Shown here piece after piece: positions 1 to 9,500 of a stretch of 64,000 nucleotides of DNA. The stretch comes from Stenotrophomonas sp. 24(2023) (lineage in GTDB: Bacteria > Pseudomonadota > Gammaproteobacteria > Xanthomonadales > Xanthomonadaceae). Location of the stretch: NCBI RefSeq assembly GCF_030913365.1, contig NZ_CP133160.1, positions 4,455,928 through 4,519,927 of the forward strand, in the 5' to 3' direction. The stretch's first letter is position 1; each line of letters starts with the position of its first letter. The notes under the pieces were generated by a model. The model ran no database searches, was not told the DNA's origin, and saw only the letters and a list, made by a program, of their open reading frames with translations. The translations under genes and the position numbers were made by a program.

Positions 1-186
1 GGCATAGTCGAGCTGGCCATAGGCCACCTTCTGCAGGCCCGGCGCCGCCGCCAGGGCCTCGATGCGCGGCACCACCTCCGTGTCGTAGCGGCGCAGGCGC
101 TGCTGGCGGGCGCGCCACTGCTCCCGTTCGGCCGCCCCCCACGGCTGGCCAGGGGTTCCGACGGGGTAGAAGGCGGCGCTGGGCAT
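1..186 (-). CDS. M14-like (DUF2817) metallocarboxypeptidase, N-terminal part only
   Basis: The minus strand is open from an ATG at 186 to the window edge, giving about 62 residues that begin MPSAAFYPVGTPGQPWG and continue with an Arg/Gln-rich helix and YDTEVVPRIEALA. From memory this opening matches xanthomonad DUF2817 proteins of the M14 zinc carboxypeptidase clan, but the catalytic zinc-binding residues lie outside the window, so the function is inferred. An in-frame ATG at 198 is an alternative start; neither has a strong Shine-Dalgarno. The gene is divergent from the TonB receptor gene on its right. Confidence 0.5.
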   Translation of the reverse strand, partial: MPSAAFYPVGTPGQPWGAAEREQWRARQQRLRRYDTEVVPRIEALAAAPGLQKVAYGQLDYA

Positions 187-287
187 GGACCATCTCATCA
201 GGAAGAAAACAGGCGGCCACTCTAGCATCGGCGCTCGCCGTCACGGCCGTGGCTGAACAGGCGGCGATTCCAATGGCAATCGGGATC

Positions 288-306
288 GTTAATAATTCGC
301 ATTTAC
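288..306 (+). promoter_or_regulatory. Possible Fur box upstream of the TonB receptor
   Basis: The 19 bases GTTAATAATTCGCATTTAC lie about 50 bp before the receptor start and match the classical Fur consensus at about 12 of 19 positions. A FecA-like outer-membrane receptor is expected to be iron-repressed, so location and target agree. This is a by-eye match only. The site lies in the divergent intergenic region shared with the leftmost gene. Confidence 0.4.
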
Positions 307-353
307 GCTCTCACTTCCTTCCACGCGTCCTTTTCCTGGTCCCGTCCCCGCTC

Positions 354-2447
354 ATGTCCGCCTTGAACCTGCGCCCCACCCGTGGCGCCTGCCTGCCGCT
401 GGCCGCCGCCATTTCCCTGTGCCTGGCCACCGCCGCCCACGCGCAGAGCGCCGACACCTCCCCGACCACGCTGGACAGCATCCAGGTCTCCAGCAGCTGG
501 CTGGGTACCGGCCTGCACGACAGCGTCAAGAGCTTCGCCGGTGCGCGTACGGTGGTGGACCGCCAGCAGATCCAGGCCAGCGGTGCCGCCAGTGTCGGCG
601 ATGCCATGCGCCGCATTCCGGGCGTGCAGGTCACCGACAATTCCGGCACGGCCGGCAGTTCGGTGTCGTTGAACATCGGCGTCCGCGGCCTGACCGGCCG
701 CTACTCGCCGCGCTCGACCGTGCTGCTGGACGGCGTGCCGCTGGCGGTGGCCCCGTATGGCCAGCCGCAGCTGTCGTTCTCGCCGGTGAGCCTGTCCAAC
801 ATCGAATCGATCGACGTGGTGCGCGGCGGTGGTGCCGTGCGCTATGGGCCGCAGAACGTGGGCGGCATCATCAACTTCAGCACCCGTGCCATTCCCACCG
901 AGCCGGGCCTGCATGGCGAGGCCAGCGCACGCTATACCGGTTATGACCACGGTGGCGGCGACAACACCCAGTACAGCGCGTTCCTGGGCGGCACCGCCAG
1001 CAACGGCCTGGGCGCCGCCCTGCTCTATTCCGGTCAGGACGGCACCGGCTGGCGCAAGGGCAGCGACGACCGCTTCAACGACCTGGCCCTGAAGTTCGCC
1101 TATGCACTGGACGAGCGCCAGGAACTGCGCGCCAAGCTGTCCTACTACGATGTCCGCTCGCTGACCCCGGGCGGCCTCAACCGCGCGCAGTTCGAGGCCG
1201 ATCCGTTCCAGAACACCCGCCCGAGCGACTTCTGGAAGGGCCACCGCGCCGGGATCGACCTGGGCTACACCAACAGCCTGTCCGACACCCGCGAATTCGA
1301 GGTGCTGGCGTACTACAACGAAAGCACCCGGGCCAGCCAGCTGGTCAACGATGCCCGTACCCAGGATACCGTGCAGCCCCGCGACTACCGCGTGCTGGGC
1401 ATCGAACCGCGTTTCACCCAGCGCCTGCAGTGGGGCCCGAGCGTGCACGACGTGACCGTGGGCTACCGCTTCCTGCGCGAGCGCGGCAACGACCGCAGCT
1501 ATACCGTCAACCGCCGCACCGGCGTGCCCAGCGCGACCACCCGCTTCGACAACGCCACCGACGCCCACTCGCTGTACATCGATGACCGCATCGCGCTGGG
1601 CAAGTGGCGCATCACCCCGGGCGTGCGCCAGGAGTGGATCGACATGGACCGCCAGCAGGCCGGCGGCACCGCCACCTTCAGCAGCCGCAACAACAAGGCG
1701 CTGCCCTCGCTCAACGTGTCCTACCTGCTGACCCCGCAGCTGACCGTGTTCGGCAACTACACCACCTCCTTCGGCCCGGTGCAGAACATCCAGCTCAATT
1801 CGCAGAGCGCGACCAACCCGCTGAACCCGGAAGTGGCCAAGACCACCGAACTGGGCGCGCGCTGGCAGGACGGAGCCCTGCGAGCGGAAGTGACCGTGTT
1901 CAAGATGCGCTTCGACAACCAGATCCTGCAGGTGCCGGGCGTCACCCCGCCGACCTTCCGCAATATCGGCGCCACCGACCACAAGGGCGTGGAAAGCGCG
2001 CTGGAATACCACTTCGCCGAGGACAGCGCCCTGGCCGGCCTGGAGCTGTACGCCAACTACACCTGGACCAAGGCGATCCAGCAGTCCGGCGACAACCGTG
2101 GGCTGGACGTGCCGTTCTACTCGCGTGACACCGACAGCATCGGCGCCCGCTACACCCTGGCCACCTGGACCTTCAACGTGTCCAGCACCCACCAGAGCGG
2201 CCAGTTCGCCGATGCGGCCAACACCTGGGTGGAAACGCCCGACGCCCGCGTCGGCCGCGTGCCCGGCGTGCGCCTGGTCAATGCGCAGGTCAGCTGGGAA
2301 CTGCCCTGGCAGAGCGGCACCGAACTGACTCTGGGTGTGAACAACCTGGCCGACAAGCGCTGGTACACCCGCAACGTGGACGGCAATGCCGGGCGCATGG
2401 TCGGTGCCCCGCGCACGTTCTACGTGCAGGGCCGCTACCGCTTCTGA
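354..2447 (+). CDS. FecA-like TonB-dependent outer-membrane receptor
   Basis: This 697-residue protein is an outer-membrane receptor that would import a ferric chelate using TonB energy. The ATG at 354 was chosen because it starts a clean signal peptide (RGACLPLAAAISLCLATAAHA) ending AHAQ; the reading frame is open further upstream, but that extension would put charged sequence ahead of the signal. The plug domain has STVLLDGVPLAVAPYGQPQ and VVRGGGAVRYGPQNVGGIIN, which are hallmarks of FecA (ferric dicitrate) receptors. The C-terminus ends in RYRF, the terminal aromatic typical of a beta-barrel. There is no N-terminal STN signalling domain and no fecI/fecR nearby, so it should be a plain transporter rather than a transducer. 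A Fur-like site lies upstream. The substrate is an inference; other siderophores are possible. Confidence 0.88.
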   Translation: MSALNLRPTRGACLPLAAAISLCLATAAHAQSADTSPTTLDSIQVSSSWLGTGLHDSVKSFAGARTVVDRQQIQASGAASVGDAMRRIPGVQVTDNSGTAGSSVSLNIGVRGLTGRYSPRSTVLLDGVPLAVAPYGQPQLSFSPVSLSNIESIDVVRGGGAVRYGPQNVGGIINFSTRAIPTEPGLHGEASARYTGYDHGGGDNTQYSAFLGGTASNGLGAALLYSGQDGTGWRKGSDDRFNDLALKFAYALDERQELRAKLSYYDVRSLTPGGLNRAQFEADPFQNTRPSDFWKGHRAGIDLGYTNSLSDTREFEVLAYYNESTRASQLVNDARTQDTVQPRDYRVLGIEPRFTQRLQWGPSVHDVTVGYRFLRERGNDRSYTVNRRTGVPSATTRFDNATDAHSLYIDDRIALGKWRITPGVRQEWIDMDRQQAGGTATFSSRNNKALPSLNVSYLLTPQLTVFGNYTTSFGPVQNIQLNSQSATNPLNPEVAKTTELGARWQDGALRAEVTVFKMRFDNQILQVPGVTPPTFRNIGATDHKGVESALEYHFAEDSALAGLELYANYTWTKAIQQSGDNRGLDVPFYSRDTDSIGARYTLATWTFNVSSTHQSGQFADAANTWVETPDARVGRVPGVRLVNAQVSWELPWQSGTELTLGVNNLADKRWYTRNVDGNAGRMVGAPRTFYVQGRYRF

Positions 2448-2483
2448 GGCGCTGCCGCCTGAACGGGTGAGGGCCACTGTCAC

Positions 2484-2507
2484 GGGGGCGGCGTATCATG
2501 CGCCCCC
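2484..2507 (+). promoter_or_regulatory. GC hairpin and TATCAT box abutting the ClC start codon
   Basis: GGGGGCG (2484-2490) pairs perfectly with CGCCCCC (2501-2507), and the second arm ends directly at the ATG of the channel gene. The loop carries TATCAT (2494-2499), a plausible -10 box. If used, transcription would begin at or within a few bases of the ATG, giving a leaderless mRNA, and there is indeed no Shine-Dalgarno. I see no good -35 box, so the promoter assignment is weak. Confidence 0.3.
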
Positions 2508-4280
2508 ATGCCTGCCCCTGCGTCACCATCACGCCTGCACCTGGCCTTCCAGGGCCTGCGCCTGCGCCTGCGTGGCAGCGACCTGTGGTTCATCGCCCTG
2601 GCGCTGCTGGTCGGCCTGATTGCCGGCGGCCTGACCCTGCTGCAGTCCGGCCTGGCCCACGCCCTGCAGGGCTGGCTGTACGGGCTGGACGATGAGGTAC
2701 GGCTGAGTTCGCTACCTGCGCTGGGCTTCACCGCCCTGCTGGTGCTGCCGCTGGGTGGCCTGCTGGTGGGTCTGGTCAGCCTGGCCGCCAGCCGCCTCAA
2801 GCGGCCGCTGCTCGATGCCGTGGAAGCCAATGCCCTGCACGGCGGCCGCATGTCGATGCGCGACAACCTGATCGTGCTCACCCAGACCATGCTCTCCAAC
2901 GGCTTCGGCGCTTCGGTCGGGCTGGAGGCCTCGTACACCCAGATGGGGGCCGGCAGCGGCTCGCAGCTGGGCCGGGCCATGCGCCTGCGCCGCAACGACG
3001 TGCGCATCCTGGTCGGTGCCGGCGCCGCCGGCGCCATCGCGGCGGCCTTCGGGGCCCCCCTGGCCGGCGCGTTCTACGCCTTCGAGATCGTCATCGGCGC
3101 CTACACCCCCGCTGCGCTGGCGCCGGTCGCGCTGGCTGCGTTGGCCGGGGCCTTCGTCGCCGACCAGACCGGCATTCCCGCCTACCTGCTGCCGGCGGCT
3201 TCCACCATCGATGTCAGCGCCACCGACTACGCCCTGTACGGCCTGCTGGGCTGCACCTGCGCGATGGTGGGCATCGGCATCATGCGCCTGATCGCCTCCA
3301 TCGAAGGCACCGTCAAGCGCAGCCCGTTGCCCCTGTGGGGGCGCCCGGTGGTGGGGGGCCTGCTGTTGATCCCGCTGGCGATGGCCAGCCCGCAGGTGCT
3401 GTCCTCCGGCCACGGCGCGCTGCACCTGGACCTGACCACGCACCTGCCGCTGCTGTGGATCGGCAGCCTGCTGCTGCTCAAGTGCCTGGCCTCGGGCATC
3501 TCGCTGGGGTTCGGCTTCCGTGGGGGGCTGTTCTTCGCCTCGCTGTTCATGGGCACCCTGGTGGGTACGCTGTTCGCCGGCCTGCTCACCTGGGCCACCG
3601 GCGTGCCGGTGCTGGACCCCACATCGGCGGCACTGGCCGGCATGGCCGCCCTGGCCGCTGCCGTGGTCGGTGCACCGATGACCATGGCGATGCTGGTACT
3701 GGAAGGTACCCACGACTTCCTGCTGACCAGCGTGGTGATGAGCGCGGTGCTGGTGGCAAGCACCCTGGTGCGGCAGTGGTTCGGCTATTCGTTCTCGACC
3801 TGGCGCATGCACCTGCGCGGGGAAACCATCAAGAGCGCGCGCGATGTGGGCTGGGTGCACAACCTCAGCGCCGGGCGGATGATGCGCAAGGGCGTGGCCA
3901 CCGCGCCGGCGGACCTGGACGTGGCCAGTTTCCGCCAGCGCTTCCCGCTGGGTTCCAACAGCCGCGTGGTGCTGATCGACAGCGAAGGCCACTATGCCGG
4001 CATCGTGCCGGTGCCACGCCTGTTCGGCGACGGCGTGGACGCCGGGGCCGCCGTGGGCCAGTACGCCGAGAACCGCGACGTGGCGCTGCCGGCCAACGCC
4101 GACGTGGTCAGCGTGATGCAGCGCTTCGACCAGACCCAGGCCGACGAACTGGCCGTGGTGGCCGTCGATGGGCAGGTACTGGGCGTGGTCTCCGAAGCCT
4201 TCGTGCGCAAGCGCTATGCCGAGGAACTGGACAAGCGCCAGCGCGAACTGATGGGCGAGCGGGTCGACGACACCGATTGA
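2508..4280 (+). CDS. ClC-family chloride channel/transporter with CBS domains
   Basis: This 590-residue membrane protein belongs to the ClC voltage-gated chloride channel/H+ antiporter family. Around ten hydrophobic helices fill residues 25-430. The helix-N region reads GFGFRGGLFFASLFMG, corresponding to the GxFxP motif, and the region after the gating segment reads GAGAAGAIAAAFGAPLAGAFYAFE, a strongly conserved ClC helix. The gating-glutamate motif is GLEASYTQ instead of the usual GREGP: the Glu is kept but Arg and Pro are lost. The last about 130 residues carry two CBS-like repeats, which in other family members sense nucleotides. It is followed by mgtC in the same orientation, 61 bp away. 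The family is clear; whether it is a channel or an exchanger, and its ion selectivity, cannot be told. Confidence 0.88.
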   Translation: MPAPASPSRLHLAFQGLRLRLRGSDLWFIALALLVGLIAGGLTLLQSGLAHALQGWLYGLDDEVRLSSLPALGFTALLVLPLGGLLVGLVSLAASRLKRPLLDAVEANALHGGRMSMRDNLIVLTQTMLSNGFGASVGLEASYTQMGAGSGSQLGRAMRLRRNDVRILVGAGAAGAIAAAFGAPLAGAFYAFEIVIGAYTPAALAPVALAALAGAFVADQTGIPAYLLPAASTIDVSATDYALYGLLGCTCAMVGIGIMRLIASIEGTVKRSPLPLWGRPVVGGLLLIPLAMASPQVLSSGHGALHLDLTTHLPLLWIGSLLLLKCLASGISLGFGFRGGLFFASLFMGTLVGTLFAGLLTWATGVPVLDPTSAALAGMAALAAAVVGAPMTMAMLVLEGTHDFLLTSVVMSAVLVASTLVRQWFGYSFSTWRMHLRGETIKSARDVGWVHNLSAGRMMRKGVATAPADLDVASFRQRFPLGSNSRVVLIDSEGHYAGIVPVPRLFGDGVDAGAAVGQYAENRDVALPANADVVSVMQRFDQTQADELAVVAVDGQVLGVVSEAFVRKRYAEELDKRQRELMGERVDDTD

Positions 4281-4341
4281 GCCCCCCGGCCACCGCAGGT
4301 GGGCGGGGCTTACCGTCATCTGTTGCGGGTAGACTCCGGCC

Positions 4342-5058
4342 ATGCGCTTCGTCGAAACCTTCCAGTCCGGCCCCTTCCTGGACACCGTGATCAGCCTGGT
4401 GGCGGCCTTCGTGCTGGGCACGCTGATCGGTGCCGAACGCCAGTACCGGCAACGTACCGCCGGCCTGCGCACCAACGTGCTGGTGGCGGTGGGCGCTGCC
4501 GCCTTCGTCGACCTGGGCATGCGCATCGCCGGCAGCGCCGAGGCGGTGCGGGTGATTTCCTATGTCGTCTCCGGTGTCGGTTTCCTCGGCGCCGGCGTCA
4601 TCATGAAGGAAGGCATGAACGTGCGGGGGCTGAACACCGCCGCGACCCTGTGGTGCTCGGCCGCCGTCGGCAGCTGCACCGGTGCGGACATGCTGGCCGA
4701 AGGCGTGCTGCTGGCCGTGCTGGTGATCGCCGGCAACACCCTGCTGCGGCCGCTGGTCAATGCCATCAACCGCATCCCGATCAACGAGGCGGCCAGCGAA
4801 GCCACCTACGAGGTTCGCCTGAGCGTGGATGCCGATGCCGTGCCCCGCGCCCGCGAGCGGCTGGTGGAGATCCTGGAGGCCGCACAGTACCCGGTGGGCG
4901 ACGTGCAGCTGGTGGAGCACGCCGACGCACCGACCGATGTCATCGCCGTGCTGGTCAGCACCGCAGTGAGCGCCGACGAGCTGGACCTGGTGGCAGCACG
5001 GCTGGAACACGTGCCGGGCGTGCTGCATGCCACGTGGGAAGTCAGCACGCGGGATTGA
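4342..5058 (+). CDS. mgtC: MgtC/SapB-family inner-membrane protein
   Basis: This 238-residue protein has four to five hydrophobic segments in its first 135 residues and the family signature [21 protein letters not shown], followed by [16 protein letters not shown] and [11 protein letters not shown]. The C-terminal about 95 residues form a soluble ACT-like domain, as in longer MgtC homologues. Known MgtC proteins modulate F1Fo-ATPase and help growth at low magnesium; the exact role here is inferred. A possible -10 box (TAGACT) sits only about seven bases before the ATG, so this transcript may also be leaderless. It may be cotranscribed with the ClC gene. Confidence 0.85.
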   Translation: MRFVETFQSGPFLDTVISLVAAFVLGTLIGAERQYRQRTAGLRTNVLVAVGAAAFVDLGMRIAGSAEAVRVISYVVSGVGFLGAGVIMKEGMNVRGLNTAATLWCSAAVGSCTGADMLAEGVLLAVLVIAGNTLLRPLVNAINRIPINEAASEATYEVRLSVDADAVPRARERLVEILEAAQYPVGDVQLVEHADAPTDVIAVLVSTAVSADELDLVAARLEHVPGVLHATWEVSTRD

Positions 5059-5109
5059 GGCGCGCGGCATGGCCGGCGGATGAGGCGTGCCGGGGTGCAC
5101 GGCGAACGC

Positions 5110-5125
5110 GGGCGCCAGGGCGCCC
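5110..5125. terminator. GC-rich stem-loop after mgtC
   Basis: GGGCGCC and GGCGCCC form a perfect seven-pair stem with a two-base AG spacer, between the convergent mgtC (plus) and the small minus-strand gene. There is no U-tract, so it is at best a weak or Rho-assisted terminator. Confidence 0.3.
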
Positions 5126-5186
5126 GTCGATGGAAAGCACGGTGCATGGCGGTTTCCCGCACAACAGCCCTCTGCATCGCACGCGC

Positions 5187-5471
5187 CTACCCCAGCGCTT
5201 CACCTGCATCGGCCAGGCGCGATTCGATCAGCGCCATCCACTGCTGCAGCATGTCGATCAGCACATCCAGTTCGCCATCGGCGCGTTGCGCGCGGCCGCT
5301 GCGCAGGCTGGCCTGGGTTTCCTGCAGCTGGGCCAGGAAGCCCGCCACGGTTTCCGCCTGCAGGATCAGCCCCGGGTTGCGCCGGCCGGGAATCCGCACG
5401 ACCGCGTGGTTGCCCAGCTGGCCGTACACGCTCAGGGTGGTTTCCGTCTTCATGGACAGTTGGGCGTTCAT
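5187..5471 (-). CDS. Small DUF6959-like protein
   Basis: This 94-residue soluble protein starts MNAQLSMKTETTLSVYGQLG and contains NHAVVRIPGRRNPGLILQ, followed by a helical half with QLQETQASLRSG. The opening strands resemble what I remember of DUF6959 proteins in Stenotrophomonas; no function is known for that family. The ATG at 5471 was preferred, with AGG nine bases upstream; an internal Met at residue 7 is possible. It lies downstream of the adhesin/OmpA pair, 133 bp from it, and may be an independent gene. Confidence 0.55.
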   Translation of the reverse strand: MNAQLSMKTETTLSVYGQLGNHAVVRIPGRRNPGLILQAETVAGFLAQLQETQASLRSGRAQRADGELDVLIDMLQQWMALIESRLADAGEALG

Positions 5472-5604
5472 GCTGGCACCTGGAAGAAGAACCTGGTCTG
5501 CCGGCAGGCGTGGAGAGACGGGGGAGACGTTGCCACGGCCTGCCGGCCGACCAGGGGGGACGCGGGGGCCGCACGCCATGGCCAGCGACGTGCGGCAAAA
5601 GGAA

Positions 5605-6453
5605 TCACGGCGCGCGGGCGACGCCGGAAATCTGCACGCGGCGGTTCGGTGCCAGGCACGCAATCAGCTCACGCTGGCTGCGCTGCGCGCACTGCACCAG
5701 GGGTTCGGCCGGCCCCCGCCCTTCGGCGGTGATGGCCGTGGCGGGCACCCCGCCGCGCACCAGCGCTGCACGCACGGCCTCGGCGCGGCGCTGCGACAGG
5801 CCCTGGTTGTAGCGGTCGCTGCCGATGCGGTCGGTGTAGCCCACCACATGGATCGACTGCACCTGGCTGGCCTCGCGCACCTGCGCCAGCACACCCTGTA
5901 CCGCCGCCTGGCCCTCGGCGCTGAGGGTGGCACTGTCGAAACCGAACAGTGCATCGGCCGACAGCCGCAGCGGCTGTTCCGGCAACGGCGCGGGCGCCGG
6001 TGTGGGTGGTGGTGCCGGCGGGCGCGGCGGGTCGAGTACGGCCGCGCACGACGCCGGCTTCCAGTAGCCGCCCTGGGCAACGCCCTTCTTGTCGAACTGC
6101 ACCTGGAACTGGCAGCTGAAATACTGCGTGCCCTGCGCCGTGCGGAAGTTGAACAGGTAGTTCCAGGTGCGCACGCCCCACATGCCTTCACTGAAGTGCG
6201 GCGTACCCAGCAGGTCATACAGCTGGCGCTTGTTCATGCCGGGCGCGAAGCGCCGCAGGTCGGACACATCCGGGTAGGTACCTTCCTTGAAATAGGCCTT
6301 GCCCGGGTCCGGGAAGACCACCGGGGTTTCATCGGCGGCGACAGCGTCGGCCTTGGGCGCGCTGCTGCGGCAGGAAGCCAGCAGCAATGCGGTGATGGCC
6401 ATGCCCAGCAGCGCGGCCGTACGGGCCGGCGGCAGCAAGGATTGCAGGTTCAT
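5605..6453 (-). CDS. tpgA: OmlA/SmpA plus OmpA_C lipoprotein, TpgA-like adhesin partner
   Basis: This 282-residue precursor has a lipoprotein signal with lipobox LLASC (Cys near residue 28). An SmpA/OmlA (BamE-like) segment follows with the typical FAPGMNKRQLYDLLGTPHF at about residues 65-85. After a Pro-rich linker, the C-terminal third is an OmpA peptidoglycan-binding domain (ALFGFDSATLSAEGQ, VVGYTDRIGSDRYNQGLSQRRAEAV, and RRVQI near the end). The start has a clear AGGGGGAA Shine-Dalgarno. It lies 77 bp downstream of the trimeric autotransporter gene in the same direction. That domain combination and gene order match TpgA, the periplasmic protein that binds AtaA-type adhesins and peptidoglycan in Acinetobacter. 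The role is therefore inferred to be anchoring or assembling the adhesin. The symbol is by analogy. Confidence 0.8.
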   Translation of the reverse strand: MNLQSLLPPARTAALLGMAITALLLASCRSSAPKADAVAADETPVVFPDPGKAYFKEGTYPDVSDLRRFAPGMNKRQLYDLLGTPHFSEGMWGVRTWNYLFNFRTAQGTQYFSCQFQVQFDKKGVAQGGYWKPASCAAVLDPPRPPAPPPTPAPAPLPEQPLRLSADALFGFDSATLSAEGQAAVQGVLAQVREASQVQSIHVVGYTDRIGSDRYNQGLSQRRAEAVRAALVRGGVPATAITAEGRGPAEPLVQCAQRSQRELIACLAPNRRVQISGVARAP

Positions 6454-6481
6454 GGTGTTCCCCCTTGAAGTCGTGTTGCGT

Positions 6482-6508
6482 GCCGGGGCAGGCCTGGCCG
6501 GCCCCGGC
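6482..6508. other. Intergenic stem-loop between adhesin and TpgA-like gene
   Basis: GCCGGGGC (6482-6489) and GCCCCGGC (6501-6508) form a perfect eight-pair stem with an 11-base loop, in the 77-bp gap of the adhesin/TpgA-like pair. It lacks a U-tract. It could act as an mRNA stabiliser, partial attenuator or processing site that sets the ratio of the two proteins. Confidence 0.35.
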
Positions 6509-6530
6509 TGCCGTTGCTGCCTGCGTGCGG

Positions 6531-9500
6531 TCACCACTGGATGCCCGCACCCACCGATACGCCACCGTCGCCGCGGCTGTTGGTCGAGCCGCTGAACTTG
6601 TAGATCCAGCGGCCACCTTCGGAGACACCGGAGATACCCACCGCCACGCCCGATTCGCCGTTGAAGCTGCCAGCGGCGATGGAGGCCATGTTGCGGCCCG
6701 CTTCGGTCGGCTGCGGCAATGCCGCCACCGCCATCGCCGACGCCACACCGGCCGATGCACGGTTGTCGGTCTTGCGCAGATCGCGGTCGAAGCCGTTGAA
6801 GCGCTCGTCGGTGTAGGCCTTGGACCAGTCCAGGGTCTGTGCCATGCCCGACTTCAGCTGATCGACGTTGACCGCATCGGTGCCGGCCGTGCCGGCGGCC
6901 ACGTTGCGTACCGTGGTCGGGCCGGTGCTGGTGCTGCCCAGGGTGACACTGTTCAGGTTGGTGGTGCCGTTGACGTTGGTGTCGTAGCGGATCGTGCCCT
7001 GCTGCGAGGCCTGCAGCTGGCGCACATTGACCGCATCGGTGGCCTGCGTGCCGTCGGCCACGTTGGTGATGGCGCGCTCGGCCCCGGCACTGCCCACCGA
7101 CACCGTATTGGCGCGGCTGGCGACCGAACCGGCACCCAGTGCCACCGAGTTGTCGGCCTGGGCCGAGGCCCCGTTGCCCAGCGCGGTAGCGTTGGCACCG
7201 GCGGCCTTGGAGCCGGCGCCGCCGGCAGCCGAGTTGGCACCCGTGGCCGAGGGGTCGGCCAGGTTCTGGGTGTTGTTCACCTGGAACATGCCGGACGTGC
7301 CGTTGTTGATGTTGGTGATGCGCTGGTCGGTATACGCCTTGGACTGGTCGATGGCGTAGTTCACGCCGTTCTGCAGCTGCCCGACATTGACGGCATCGTA
7401 GCGGTCCGAGCCATCGGCCACGTGGGTGACCTTGCGCTCGCCGCCGGTGCTGCCCACGGACACCTCGCCGGCCGAGTTGCTGCCGCCGGTCGCGCCATAG
7501 GCACCGGTGTAGCCGCTCTGTGCCCCGGTGCTGGCCACCGAACCGGCCCCCAGCGCCACGCTGTTGTCGGCGCTGGCATTGGCGCCGTCACCGATCGCCA
7601 CGCTGGCCGCACCGCCGGCACTGGCCACCGGGCCCAGCGCTACCGCGTTGCTGCCACCGGCCACCGCCGGTCCCTTGGTGGAGTTGACCGCCAGGAACGG
7701 GCTGCCGCCGTTGCCGCCATTGTCGATGCGGGTATTGAGGTTCAGCAGCGAACCTTCCACCGCCGAGAACGCCACGGTGACATCGTGGTAGTCGTTGGTG
7801 AGGATCGAACCATCGGTGGCGATGGAGGAGATGCGGAAGGTCGGCGGCGTCCACACACCGGTGGTGCTGTTGAAGGCGGTGCTGCCACCGAAGTAGCTGG
7901 ACAGCGTGGTGTGGGTGGCGAACAGCTGGGCACCATTGATCGCCTCGCTGCTGGTGGCGCTCACCTGCCCGGCCGCCAGGTTGCCGATGCTCACCGGCGC
8001 GGTGGCGGCAGCGCCGCCCAGGCTGATGCGGCTGCTGGCATTGCCGTTGGCATCGGCGTCGTACTTCACCGCCAGCTTGTCGATCTCCCCGGTCTGGTCG
8101 GCCACGTTGGCCAGCGAGTTGCTGACCGCATCGAAGGCACTGCCGACGTCACGATAGTCGCCGGTGGTGACCGCGCCGTTGGCGCCGATGTTGTTCAGCG
8201 TATAGGTCGGGGCCAGCACCACGCCGTTGCCATCGACGCTGGCACCGCCGCCCAGGTGCGTCGCCACGGTCTGGTTGGCGGCGAACAGCTGCGCACCGTT
8301 GATGGCATCGCTGCTGGCCGCGCTGACCTGCCCGGCTGCCAGGTTGCGCAGTGCGGTCGGCGTGCCGGCCGCCCCCAGCGTTGCGCTGGCCAGGTTGACG
8401 CTGCCATCGCCGTTGAGGTCATAGCGCAGTGCGCCGGCTTCCGATGCCTGCAGCTGGCCCAGGTTCACCGCATCGGTGGTGGCGGTACCGGCGGCCACAT
8501 GGGTCACCTGGCGCTCGGCACCGGTGGCACCGATGGACACGGTGTTGGCCCGGTCGGCCACGCTGCCGGCGCCCACCGCGATGCTGTTGGCGGCCGTGGC
8601 CGTGGCACCGCTGCCGACGGCGATCGATTCCAGCCCGCTGGCAACCGCCTCGGCACCGTTGGAATTGATGCGCAGGTACTTGGTGCCACCGTTGCGGATG
8701 TTGGTGATCTGCGTGTTGAGGTTGGCCAGCGAACCATCGACCGCGTCGAAGGCATCGGTGGCGTTGTCGTACAGGCCCGACGCCACGGCGCCATCGACCG
8801 AGATCGTGCTGATCTCGAACAGCGGCGCAGTGAAGGCACCGGTGGCCGGATCGAACGCCGCGCGGCCACCGAAGAAGCGGGCCAGTGCATCGTTGGTGGC
8901 GAACAACTGGGTGCCGTTGACCGCTTCGGTGCTGGTGGCATTGACCGCACCGGCCGCCAGGTTGGCCAGCGTGGTGGTGCCGGTGCCGCCGCCGAGGGTG
9001 ACGCGGCGGTAGTTCGGGTTGCCCAGGCCATCCAGATCGTAGGTGACCGCGGCACCGGCCAGATCGTCGATCTGGCTGATGGCGCCCTGCAGCTGGGCCA
9101 CGTTCACCGCGTCGGTGCCGCTGCTGCCGGCAGCCACGTTGGTGATCTGGCGTTCGGCACCGGCGATGCCGACCGACACTTCGCCGGCCGACACCTGCGG
9201 GGTGTTCAGCCCATAGGCCGCATAGCTGGCCTGTGCGCCGCGCTCGGCCGCCGAGCGGAAGCCCAGTGCCACCGAATTGGCCTTGCTGGAGGTCGCTTCG
9301 GCACCCAGCAGCACCTGGCCGTTGGCCGTGCCCTTGGCGCTGTCACCGACGATCACCGAATGGCCCATGCGTGCCGCGTAGTCGGCCGTCGGCACACCGG
9401 TGGGATCGCTCGGGTCATTGGTGCCGTTGCCGGGGAAGGCCACGTTGGCATCCACGCGCGGCAGTTCATGGCGTGCGTTGGCGCCGATGACCACTTCGCG

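Noticed and set aside
303..2483. 726-codon open frame on the minus strand opposite the FecA-like receptor
   Set aside because: High-GC shadow: Ala/Gly/His/Arg-rich composition with no domain, while the plus frame is an unmistakable receptor.
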